DNA of 64,000 nt, from the NCBI GenBank assembly GCA_964607245.1, contig CAZSIB010000004.1, forward strand, positions 1 to 64,000, in the 5' to 3' direction. Below the pieces are notes generated by a model. That model searched no databases. It worked only from the letters and a program-made list of their open reading frames with translations, and was not told where the DNA came from. Position 1 is the stretch's first letter; every line of letters starts with the position of its first letter. Both the position numbers and the translations under genes were made by a program. Source of the DNA: CAZLPZ01 sp964607245. Its GTDB lineage: Bacteria > Pseudomonadota > Alphaproteobacteria > Micavibrionales > Micavibrionaceae. Shown here piece by piece: positions 56,901 to 64,000 of this stretch.

Positions 56901-57491
56901 TCCGAGATGAATAAACAACAGGACGGCAAGATTGCCGAGATGGTCCAACGGACCTTTGGGAAAGACCGAAAAACCCAAATCGATGAAGCAATCCAAAAAG
57001 ATTTTGGATCGTCGATTGAAACTGGATTAAAAGCGGGCGCAGCCGCAAAAGAAAAGAAAAAAGAAGTTAAACAATTGGAGCAGGAAGCCGCGGCGGCAAG
57101 CAACGATCCCGCCCTTCAGAATCAGCTTCTCGAAGAATTGAAGCAAGCCAAGGCGGATGCGAAGGAGCTTGAGATCGTTGCTCAAATGAACGATCCCGAG
57201 CTTTTACTCAAAGAACTTGAAAAACCGGGAAGTTCGGGGCTGTCAAGCGATGTGATCGCGCGCGCCCGCTCTGAAGGCAGGTTTGCGGCTCTTGAGAAAC
57301 TGATCGAAGGATCTGGGGGCAAGCCCGGCATATCGGATAAAGTCTGGTCCATGCAGCAAAGCAAACTAGAGGGGTCGGGATCTGGGTTTTATGCCGACCG
57401 TGCGGGGGTCAATAGCGGTGTTCGCAGTGCGATTGCCGGGGCGAAGGCCAAGACGCTTCAAAAATTAAAAGAGAAGGGGGAGATTGAATGA
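53922..57491 (+). CDS. DotA/TraY-like protein 1 (1189 aa, with C-terminal coiled coil)
   Basis: A large inner-membrane protein of type IVB secretion and IncI conjugation. The N-terminus ARYILLPGIIPRVRDFLR is followed by membrane helices. A periplasmic part of about 350 aa then carries the shared RGWAGAGIWYQ motif (about residue 576). The hallmark LPFVYFFFAVLSWVKAIFEGLIGAPLWAMAH (about 795-825) and the FFFTIMYIMLVYMLANSCFQIIDKIP helix close the membrane region. The protein is longer than Legionella DotA (about 1050) because of a cytoplasmic coiled-coil tail (about 1020-1095). The start is GTG 53922, five bases after AAGAGG; GTG 53916 is less likely. Its 3' end overlaps gene 2 by four bases. 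Confidence 0.88.
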   Translation: MSIRRQEVARYILLPGIIPRVRDFLRAPFSFLAALFAMTFEMVRLLPRGHPYVDPANFGTFGMIDVLRAGAAHLVFDLKHIDRILIYFAVVAAWVTFLLLLFTAAAYGVMTPASAQMAESVSGLMGEIYKYTDTPNPDKDIALMLLDRTLGVTGETASGSFFGSNVPNMCMGGDLAASAGSCTPPPFPSPFHIGIHNLLGFYAWAIFCFSFLFMLYLVVTIVIEVNIKGTPFGARMNSFWTPLRLVAAIGMLVPLAPHSLNTAQYIVLYTAKMGSAFATNGWVYYNQFLKQKMGDTIHNPVGAVPKYTYDPELGPTIESGSPLAAKLNAPDMGDLVRFLHLVAACEYYYEVKSGKSIDNFNVQGYFYRQGQTPKPAYKEPAVQGKTPKNTYAGGSGAGDNFLAYKDVLPFFKNGNIRIIFGSYDEAAKDKSMGGITPLCGEMIIPVTSVDNPNTPETGNPGAAIAHQYYYSYVMGLWDKTTYPRQLMDGYARQMVWNYAKVGAARTCPVETDADGIQKDPGGATLTELGKCNDDPPGTYIQYQVEMFQSIFKTLIDAANKEIAKPENFKVDPGVLDRGWAGAGIWYQKIAQINGDYVSAVQQIPYAARLPKVMEVAHGISAMSQNNMMTVHKFFNLPKDAGRAFVPQDEELALALNHINKHLKGDAASFSFFPDPSGQAGVSGQKGYPINNVLDKQPNVLLSAVNTVLGTDFLFSFKDNANTHPLAQLVTFGRVMLERSARNLMTGSAIAAAGGLISVGNEDISTGLRKLSSFFLVIASVLFSGGFMLFYVLPLLPFVYFFFAVLSWVKAIFEGLIGAPLWAMAHVRIEGNGFPSGAARSGYLLLMEIFLRPIVTVFALLAAIGVYTGVVYFLNDTLEFVLMIMGRKNLADVVGDGQATGDIRGLIDVFFFTIMYIMLVYMLANSCFQIIDKIPNGFMRWFGQGAKSFAQITYAKDSPAKTFTSNAYVAIADPARRMIDKVDDLTYDVTSAVTSEMNKQQDGKIAEMVQRTFGKDRKTQIDEAIQKDFGSSIETGLKAGAAAKEKKKEVKQLEQEAAAASNDPALQNQLLEELKQAKADAKELEIVAQMNDPELLLKELEKPGSSGLSSDVIARARSEGRFAALEKLIEGSGGKPGISDKVWSMQQSKLEGSGSGFYADRAGVNSGVRSAIAGAKAKTLQKLKEKGEIE

Positions 57492-60361
57492 TGATTACCC
57501 CATCTCGCGCGCTTGCTTATGCGACATTGCCGCGGATTTTGCCGCGCCTCAAAACTATCGGGTTTAATTTCTCGTTCGTTGCGGCGATGATGGCTGCGCT
57601 TTACGGGATGGTGCGGTTGTTGCCACGTGATCACGCGTTTTTGCAACCCCATACCTATGGCACCTATAGTGTGCGTCAGGTCTTGGTTGAGTCCGCGCGG
57701 TATATCCGTTTTGACCGCGCACATCTGGATCAGGTAGTGATGTTCTTTATTCTGCTCGCCGGGTTTGTCCTGCTGGTGGTCCAGTTTGTTCTGCTTTTCA
57801 TCTATTTGGTGATGGGCGTGGCCTATGCGAGTGGCGTCGGGATTTTTGGAACACCAGACCCCACCAATGATATCGCCATGGTCCTTTTGGACCGTGTGTT
57901 TGGGTTGCCGGGGCTTTTTAATTCGTGCATTTCAACGACGACTGTTTGTGATCCGACCAGTACGTATATTACCCCCTATGAACCTACGGAATTCCCCGAA
58001 CCCCGCCACCGGGCCCTTCACGCATTTTTTGGATTTTTCAGTGTTGGTCTTGGTATGGTCGGCATTGCAATCATTGTTTATTATATGATTGCTGTTGCCC
58101 TGGAAAGTGCACAAACAGGGGTCCCGTTTGGGAACCGGTTTGCGAGTGTCTATGCCCCCATACGGTTGTGTCTGGCGGTCTTGTTGTTAGTACCTTTGCC
58201 GACACCGATGGATGCAACAGGTGTTGCGGGATATAACACCGCGCAATATCTGGTCCTGTACCTTGCCAAAATAGGGTCGAATTTTGGCACGAATGGATGG
58301 CATCTTTTTAACAATGCGCTGAGCACCGGCGGTATCGGCGCGCCAGCCAAAAGCGGGTTTGGATTATTGAACCCGGGTGCGCCCGACGCGCCAACAAATA
58401 CAAATACGGGGGGTAATTCTGGAGCAAGCGCTCCACCCAAAGGGCCCGGCGCAGCCCTGGTTGCGCAACCAAGTGCACCTGTGATTGACCCCCTTCTTCA
58501 GTTTATGTTTATCGCGCACGCCTGTCGCGCCATGTATATTTTATCGGACGGGGCACAAATGACCGTCCCCGATGCGAACGGCAAGGCCATGTTGCGCGAG
58601 GTCAAACCCTATATTGTGACATCCGACGGGTTTAGTGAAATCAAGGCAGCGACAACCTATGAAACCGCGTTGAAAACAGCCAAAAACAGCAATATCCGTG
58701 TGCGTTTTGGGGTCGAGGATTCGGATAAAGGCACCATCATGCCCGTTTGCGGCGAACTGATGATGCGGGTGGGCGATGTGCAAAGTCCGGGGTCACAATA
58801 TATTCTGAACGCGTATTTCGGCTTGATTGCGAATATGTGGGAAAACAGCGCACTGAAAGATTTCGGCGACCGGATAGCGGCCATGTATTTGCCGAACGCG
58901 GGATACCCTTGTGCGATTGATGTTCCTTATGTTCAAGAATGGGGTGAAGATGCCGAAAGCTGCGGGTCAGGTAAAGCGTCGGCTTGGATGCCTAAATCAG
59001 ATTACTATAATAAGGTTCGCGATACCTATCAGGCAACGATTTTGGCGACGATTACAACCGGTCGTGAAAAACAGATTGAGGTTGTGAATGCCCGTGTCGA
59101 TAATAAAATCCTGAACCGTGGGTGGGCGGGGGCGGGCATCTGGTATAACCGTCTAGCGGGGACTAATGGGACCTTGTTTGATGCGTCGAAATCGTTACCG
59201 ACCATTGTACGCATGCCCGAAATCATGGAATCCGTGATGAAACAGCGGAAATCCGCTACAAATCAAGGCGATGCTCGCACGCGGTTCTTGCCAACAGGAT
59301 CAGACGGCAATGAGATCACCGGAAGTAACTATTCCGTCGCGTATGGCTTGAACGCGGTCTATATGTATTTCCAAGGAGATGGTATCGCGCGCGCGGATAT
59401 TTCGACCAAGAATATTAATCCTATTTTTGATCTGATGAATCGTTTGTTTGGAACGGGTCCTTTGTTTGAAATGCGCAAATCTCAGGATGTTAATCCTTTG
59501 GTTCAGATGATTGCGATGGGAAAATCGATTTTAGACGCAGCTTTCTTTAATATTCTGGTGGGCGGCGGGATTGAATTTGCAGGCGGGATCTTGCAACAAC
59601 TGGGCGGTTGGCAAAGTAATCTGGGCGCAGGGCTTAACACCCTAGGGGACGCGTGGTTTTCGGTTGCGATGATTGGGCTCAGTATTGGGATTACGCTCTA
59701 CTATGTGATCCCATTTTTGCCTTTTATTTATTTCTTTTTCTCAGTCATTAAATGGCTGCAAAGTATTTTTGAGGCCATGGTGGGCGTGCCACTGTGGGCG
59801 CTTGCGCATTTGCGTATCGATGAGGACGGGATTCCGACCGAAGCGGCTGAAGGCGGATATTTTCTTTTGCTCGAGATCGTCCTGCGCCCGATTTTAACGG
59901 TTATCGGGATGATCGCTTCCTTTGTTATTTTTACGGGGATGGTTTACAGCCTTAATGATATTTTTAATCTGCTCATGGTGAATCTTGCGGGGTATGATCC
60001 GCCCTCAACCGGGTCGATGGATTTGGACATGAGTATCAAGCGTGGGACCATTGATCAGTTCTTTTATACGGTCATGTATGCCGTGCTTGTGTATATCTTT
60101 GCCGTGTCGTCGTTTAAGTTGATCGATATGATTCCGGCGAATATTCTGCGCTGGATTGGATCAAGTGCGAAGAATATTATTGACGAAACGGGCGATCCGG
60201 CGGCGGATCTCATTAAATCAACCTATATCGGTGCCTTTGGTATGCCATTGGTCCAGCAGGGCGGAATGCTCGGTGATGCGGTCAAGGGGGTACGTCAAGC
60301 GATTGAAGGGGCCGGGGCGGCGGCCGGGCAAAGCATTCAAAGCACACTCAAAAAAGACTAA
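57488..60361 (+). CDS. DotA/TraY-like protein 2 (957 aa)
   Basis: The second of three tandem paralogues. It is translationally coupled to the first (ATGATG overlapping its TGA). It has ALAYATLPRILPRLKTIGF at the N-terminus, VVQFVLLFIYLVMGVAYA, and a periplasmic section with NRGWAGAGIWYNRL at about residue 543. The hallmark PFLPFIYFFFSVIKWLQSIFEAMVGVPLWALAHLRID lies at about 741. The C-terminus ends with an Ala/Gly-rich tail and no coiled coil. A Pro/Ala/Asn-rich insert (residues about 300-325) separates two parts. The shared motifs across the three genes show a common origin by duplication. Confidence 0.87.
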   Translation: MMITPSRALAYATLPRILPRLKTIGFNFSFVAAMMAALYGMVRLLPRDHAFLQPHTYGTYSVRQVLVESARYIRFDRAHLDQVVMFFILLAGFVLLVVQFVLLFIYLVMGVAYASGVGIFGTPDPTNDIAMVLLDRVFGLPGLFNSCISTTTVCDPTSTYITPYEPTEFPEPRHRALHAFFGFFSVGLGMVGIAIIVYYMIAVALESAQTGVPFGNRFASVYAPIRLCLAVLLLVPLPTPMDATGVAGYNTAQYLVLYLAKIGSNFGTNGWHLFNNALSTGGIGAPAKSGFGLLNPGAPDAPTNTNTGGNSGASAPPKGPGAALVAQPSAPVIDPLLQFMFIAHACRAMYILSDGAQMTVPDANGKAMLREVKPYIVTSDGFSEIKAATTYETALKTAKNSNIRVRFGVEDSDKGTIMPVCGELMMRVGDVQSPGSQYILNAYFGLIANMWENSALKDFGDRIAAMYLPNAGYPCAIDVPYVQEWGEDAESCGSGKASAWMPKSDYYNKVRDTYQATILATITTGREKQIEVVNARVDNKILNRGWAGAGIWYNRLAGTNGTLFDASKSLPTIVRMPEIMESVMKQRKSATNQGDARTRFLPTGSDGNEITGSNYSVAYGLNAVYMYFQGDGIARADISTKNINPIFDLMNRLFGTGPLFEMRKSQDVNPLVQMIAMGKSILDAAFFNILVGGGIEFAGGILQQLGGWQSNLGAGLNTLGDAWFSVAMIGLSIGITLYYVIPFLPFIYFFFSVIKWLQSIFEAMVGVPLWALAHLRIDEDGIPTEAAEGGYFLLLEIVLRPILTVIGMIASFVIFTGMVYSLNDIFNLLMVNLAGYDPPSTGSMDLDMSIKRGTIDQFFYTVMYAVLVYIFAVSSFKLIDMIPANILRWIGSSAKNIIDETGDPAADLIKSTYIGAFGMPLVQQGGMLGDAVKGVRQAIEGAGAAAGQSIQSTLKKD

Positions 60362-60385
60362 GGCACGACATTTTGGATAATTTTA

Positions 60386-60395
60386 TGGTACAATA
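60386..60395 (+). promoter_or_regulatory. Extended -10 promoter motif before the third DotA-like gene
   Basis: TGGTACAATA is the same as before the first DotA-like gene, 34 bases upstream of the ATG. ACGACA 18 bases upstream of the TACAAT could serve as a weak -35. A promoter here would let the third paralogue be made separately. Confidence 0.45.
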
Positions 60396-60428
60396 GCGGG
60401 AAACGGGCATTAAAAGGGTAACAGACAC

Positions 60429-63400
60429 ATGACCATACGTTCGATCACAATGGGTGACGTGGTGCGGTATACGACCTTGCCGGGGATTGTCCCGCGGGTA
60501 CGCGACCTGATCAGCACGGGATTTGGCTCTTTTGCGCTTTTTATTGCCCTTGTGTACCGGGCGGTACGTTTATTGCCAGATGGCCATCCTTATTTGAACC
60601 CGGCGAATTTGGGTCGCTTTGGCGTGACATCCGTGGTGGTGGAGGCCTGGAAACATATTCGTTTTAATCGTCGTCACTTAGGCCAAAACAATATTGATCA
60701 ATTCATTGTTTTTGCGGTGATTTTGGGGGCGATTGCTCTGTTGGCGGTTCAGTTCTTTACCCTGGCGCTCGCAATTTTGATGCCGAGTGCGATGGCGTTT
60801 TCATTTTCGGGCGGAGCCAGTTTTTCAAACCCCCTGGCTATGTTTGATACGCCGGCCGAGTTGCCAGGTGTCACGCTGGGATCTGGTCAAAAACAAAATT
60901 TTTATGATTTGTCATTCATGTTTTTGGACCGTGTCTTCGGCGTTCCCGGCATGTTCGGATCCTGTATTGCGGACGGTCAGGCGGATTCGTGCAAACCGAC
61001 TGGCAGTATGTATGGCGCAAGTTCGACCGATGTGTCGGTGAATGACCCCGGGACATTCCCTTGGCCGTACCACCATGCGCTCCACGGTATTTTTCAATTT
61101 TACAGTGTCGGATTACTGGTCGTCGCGATCTTTCTTTTGATCTATTTCACGATTGTTGTTGTGGCGGAAACGGCCCAGACGGGGACACCCTTTGGGAAAC
61201 GGTTTAATACACTCTGGGCGCCCCTTCGTCTTGTCATGGCGGCGGGCTTACTCATCCCCATCAGTAGCGGCTTTAACGCCGGGCAGTATGTCGTTTTTTA
61301 TGCCGCGAAATACGGCGCAAACTTTGCGACAAACGGATGGATCGGGTTTAATCAGGTTTTAATGAGTAAAAGCAGCACGATGCTGGGGAACACGCAGAAT
61401 TTGATTGCGCGCCCCAATATCGCGGATGCCGGGGAACTCATCAAATTCATGACACTCATGCAGACCTGCCGCGTGATTGAAGATAATCACTTGCAACCGC
61501 GGACAGCGCTCGCCAAGGCGGTAAACCCGACCAAGTACGAAAAACCAAACCCGATTGAGGCGTGGCTGGTCCGGCCGCGTGGCGAGAGCGGAAATTCGGA
61601 TACTGCGCTTAAGCTGACCAACACCATGACCTATGATGAGGCGGTAAAATGGTCGCTGTATAGTGACGTTGTCATTCGCTTTGGGATTCAAAACAAGGAT
61701 GAATTCAAAGATCAAAAAGGGAATATCCGCCCCTTTTGTGGTGAGCTTGTGATCCCTACGGTTATGTTTCCTGGAATGAAGGACAGCGGGTCAAGTAGCA
61801 GCGGTGGAAACAGTGGGGGTAACGGGGGATCTTCCGGATCGAACAGCAGTACATCGACTTATTACCAAGAAGGCGCAACGATCATTATGCGCAGCTATTG
61901 GAAATTTATGCAGGAACTTATTTTTAAATTTAAAGATTCAGAAAAATATGAAGTTAAAATAGAAACAGGTGGTGGGAGCAATAGTAACGGTGGAAGTAAC
62001 GGCGGCAGCAATGGTGGAAATGGTGGCACAACGGCCTCCAAGGATCATCCGTGGAATGTGTATCAAAAAATCGGAAAGGTTTATTACGAGAATTATTTCA
62101 CGCTCGATGACCCAATGCCAACGCCGGACGCCACCTTGTGGCTGGATATGGTGGTCTATACGAACGGCTTGCTAGAAGAAATTTTGACAAAAGCGCAAGA
62201 AAAAGAGGCAAGCAACGCGAGTAAGCCCTATAGCATCAATGCCGATTTACTGGTCCGTGGTTGGGCGGGGGCGGGCATCTGGTACAACCGCATTGCCGAA
62301 GTGAACGGCGGCTTTACGTCGGCCGCGTGGAATTTGCCGCGCGTCAGCATGTATCCGGAAACGATGGAGCGGGTGGCTACGCGCAAGCAAGAAACCCAGG
62401 TGAACACATCACCTGCTGAAATTTTCAGCCCCTATGTCCAAAGCGATAAAATTGCGATTCCCTTTGAACGCGGGGCGGATGAGGGCCGAGCCGCCGATGT
62501 CTATTGGCAAATTACCGAATGGTGGCAACAAGACGGAAATGGGTTTACGGTATCGAGCCGGTCAGCCAAAAGTGGAAACGTTATTCTCGATATCATCAAC
62601 TTTCTGTTCGGGACAAGCGGCCTGTTTTCGCTTCGGGAAAATTCGAATGTGCATCCCCTGGCGCAACTTTCAACCCTTGGAAAATCGCTCGTGGAACGAT
62701 CGGTGACGCTTCTGGGGATTGGTGTTGCCGGAACGGCGGCGCAACCCTGGATCCCGCGGGAACTAAGCGGAATTCGGTCGGCCTTGGGCGTGGTCTCGGG
62801 CTTTGCCTTTACCATCCTCTCGATTGGGGCCTCGGCTGGATTTGTCCTTTATTATATCATCCCGTTTTTGCCGTTTATTTATTTCTTCTTTGCGGTCGCG
62901 GGGTGGGTCAAGGCGATTTTTGAGGCCATGGTCGGCGTGCCGCTTTGGGCTCTTGCGCATATCCGCATTGATGGCGCGGGCTTGCCTGGTGACGCCGCGA
63001 TGAACGGATATTATTTAATTCTTGAAATCATGTTGCGACCGATTTTGATTGTCTTTGGGTTGATTGCCAGCGTCACGATTTATGCGGCCTCGGTTCAGGT
63101 GTTAAACGATATCTTTAACCTGGCTGTCTCGAACGTGAGCGGCATTAACCTTGATGACGCGCACGCGATGCAAGGGTTTACGATGGATAACCTCCGCGGG
63201 TCGATTGATACGTTCTTTTATACAATCGTCTATGTCATCTTGGTCTATATGCTGGGGATGTCGTCGTTCAAATTGATCGACCTGATCCCGGGGTCGCTCT
63301 TGCGGTGGATGGGATCGGGGGCCTCACCGTTCCAAGATTCGGGCGAGGGGGCAGCGAGCCAATTGGTGGGCTATGGCACGATGGGCGGACAGATGATCTT

Positions 63401-63482
63401 TGGTCAATTGGCGGGCGCCGCGCGTCAAGGGGCCCAGGGCTTGAGCGAAACAGCAAAGGCTGTCGCCGAAGCAAAACGGTAA
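60429..63482 (+). CDS. DotA/TraY-like protein 3 (1017 aa, with Gly/Ser/Asn-rich inserts)
   Basis: The third paralogue, closest in length to Legionella DotA. It begins MGDVVRYTTLPGIVPRVRDLISTGF, and shares GTPFGKRFNTLWAPLRLVMAAGLL, RGWAGAGIWYNRIAEVNG (about residue 610), PFLPFIYFFFAVAGWVKAIFEAMVGVPLWALAHIRIDG (about 811) and FFYTIVYVILVYMLGMSSFKLIDLIPGSLLRWMG. Two low-complexity Gly/Ser/Asn inserts lie in the periplasmic part (about residues 454-476 and 513-537). A 67-base gap with its own promoter motif separates it from gene 2. It is the best candidate for the canonical DotA. Confidence 0.88.
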   Translation: MTIRSITMGDVVRYTTLPGIVPRVRDLISTGFGSFALFIALVYRAVRLLPDGHPYLNPANLGRFGVTSVVVEAWKHIRFNRRHLGQNNIDQFIVFAVILGAIALLAVQFFTLALAILMPSAMAFSFSGGASFSNPLAMFDTPAELPGVTLGSGQKQNFYDLSFMFLDRVFGVPGMFGSCIADGQADSCKPTGSMYGASSTDVSVNDPGTFPWPYHHALHGIFQFYSVGLLVVAIFLLIYFTIVVVAETAQTGTPFGKRFNTLWAPLRLVMAAGLLIPISSGFNAGQYVVFYAAKYGANFATNGWIGFNQVLMSKSSTMLGNTQNLIARPNIADAGELIKFMTLMQTCRVIEDNHLQPRTALAKAVNPTKYEKPNPIEAWLVRPRGESGNSDTALKLTNTMTYDEAVKWSLYSDVVIRFGIQNKDEFKDQKGNIRPFCGELVIPTVMFPGMKDSGSSSSGGNSGGNGGSSGSNSSTSTYYQEGATIIMRSYWKFMQELIFKFKDSEKYEVKIETGGGSNSNGGSNGGSNGGNGGTTASKDHPWNVYQKIGKVYYENYFTLDDPMPTPDATLWLDMVVYTNGLLEEILTKAQEKEASNASKPYSINADLLVRGWAGAGIWYNRIAEVNGGFTSAAWNLPRVSMYPETMERVATRKQETQVNTSPAEIFSPYVQSDKIAIPFERGADEGRAADVYWQITEWWQQDGNGFTVSSRSAKSGNVILDIINFLFGTSGLFSLRENSNVHPLAQLSTLGKSLVERSVTLLGIGVAGTAAQPWIPRELSGIRSALGVVSGFAFTILSIGASAGFVLYYIIPFLPFIYFFFAVAGWVKAIFEAMVGVPLWALAHIRIDGAGLPGDAAMNGYYLILEIMLRPILIVFGLIASVTIYAASVQVLNDIFNLAVSNVSGINLDDAHAMQGFTMDNLRGSIDTFFYTIVYVILVYMLGMSSFKLIDLIPGSLLRWMGSGASPFQDSGEGAASQLVGYGTMGGQMIFGQLAGAARQGAQGLSETAKAVAEAKR

Positions 63483-63528
63483 AGGTTTTTGCGAACCCCC
63501 CTTGGCGCAGCGCTTTGAAATCATTAAA

Positions 63529-64000
63529 ATGGCCCGCATGTTGCGGGTTATTTTATTTTTTCTTGTTGTCGTCTTCTTTCCCGGGATGGCGGTGTGGGCC
63601 GAAGAAACCCATGCGCCCCGGACACTCATTTTTACGTCCGATGAAGATGAAAAGATTATTTATCAAAACAGCCCTGCCGCGCGGGCCGCATCTGGCACTG
63701 CCGCGCCGTCCCCGACGACAGATCAAGAATCCGCGGGAGAGGAAGGCGCCCCCGAAAACGGATTAAAACGGTTGGTCATTACACCGGACGCGGGAAAGAC
63801 CAACACTAAAAAGGACGATGAGGAAACATCCTCTTCAAAAGAAAGCCCAGCGCCTCCAAAACAAGACGACAAAAAGGAACCAACCCCGCCTGTCGCCTTG
63901 ACACCGCGGGGTAAACTCAAACCCTGGCCGGAACTTCAGGGGCTTTATGCGGTCGCCGGAACGCCGGAGCAAATTAAACGAGGCTTGGCGCCGTTCGAAG
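63529..64000 (+). CDS. Secreted protein, N-terminal part (runs off the window)
   Basis: An open frame of 157 codons from ATG 63529 to the window end; ATG 63538 is an alternative. The N-terminus is a signal peptide (MARMLRVILFFLVVVFFPGMAVWAEE). The mature part is Glu/Asp/Lys/Pro-rich and disordered (DEETSSSKESPAPPKQDDKKEPTPP), then begins to look folded at LKPWPELQGLYAVAGTPEQIKRG. It lies 46 bases after the third DotA-like gene, on the same strand, so it may be a periplasmic part of the same system. The family cannot be called from the visible part. Confidence 0.7.
   Translation, partial: MARMLRVILFFLVVVFFPGMAVWAEETHAPRTLIFTSDEDEKIIYQNSPAARAASGTAAPSPTTDQESAGEEGAPENGLKRLVITPDAGKTNTKKDDEETSSSKESPAPPKQDDKKEPTPPVALTPRGKLKPWPELQGLYAVAGTPEQIKRGLAPFE

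Overview
The window comes from the chromosome of an alphaproteobacterium. Supporting signs are the divK-pleD pair, an EipB-type (DUF1849) envelope protein, the giant NAD-dependent glutamate dehydrogenase, a stand-alone F1 operon (atpHAGDC) without F0 genes, a coxA-ctaB-(coxF-like)-ctaG order and a single Flp pilin gene. I cannot fix the order; a free-living, motile, possibly predatory or host-associated lineage would fit, but that is inference.

Layout: 1-3039 is the end of a cytochrome c oxidase and haem A assembly operon. 3019-6639 holds Flp pilin, an EipB-like protein, divK-pleD and a small membrane protein. 6615-10036 (minus) holds dnaB, a secreted protein, grpE and an unknown gene. 10249-11248 is an orphan cheY-cheZ pair. 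11268-14479 (minus) holds a lipoprotein and two polysaccharide genes. 14692-21214 is a Dot/Icm-like (type IVB secretion or IncI conjugation) cluster in the Legionella order icmC-D-J-B, in which the icmC position is taken by a protein made of four IcmD-like units. 21211-26695 (minus) holds a small membrane protein, a small lipoprotein and the large glutamate dehydrogenase.

26897-33991 is a 7.1 kb integrative element inserted in the 3' end of tRNA-Trp and bounded by 45-bp direct repeats. It carries a tyrosine integrase, a winged-helix excisionase-like gene, a PrimPol, a truncated DUF3987 gene, a structured noncoding tract and, next to attR, a compact cassette of MoaA-like radical SAM, CYTH and GreA/B-like proteins.

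34006-44211 is housekeeping: a cation efflux protein, xseB, polyprenyl synthase, a HAD phosphatase, pheS, an unknown gene, pheT, priA and a TraX-like gene. 44998-50889 is the F1 ATP synthase operon, unusual in having two unrelated small genes inside it and a G/C-rich palindromic element translated in frame within atpG. 50886-53726 holds ygfZ, a cell-wall amidase and a DNA glycosylase. 53922-63482 has three consecutive DotA/TraY-like genes, which together with 14692-20563 make up much of the inner-membrane part of a type IVB-like apparatus split over two loci. The window ends inside a secreted protein gene.

The most unusual content is the fused four-unit IcmC/D protein, the triple DotA array with a shared extended -10 promoter motif, and the radical SAM/CYTH/GreA-like cargo of the tRNA-Trp element.
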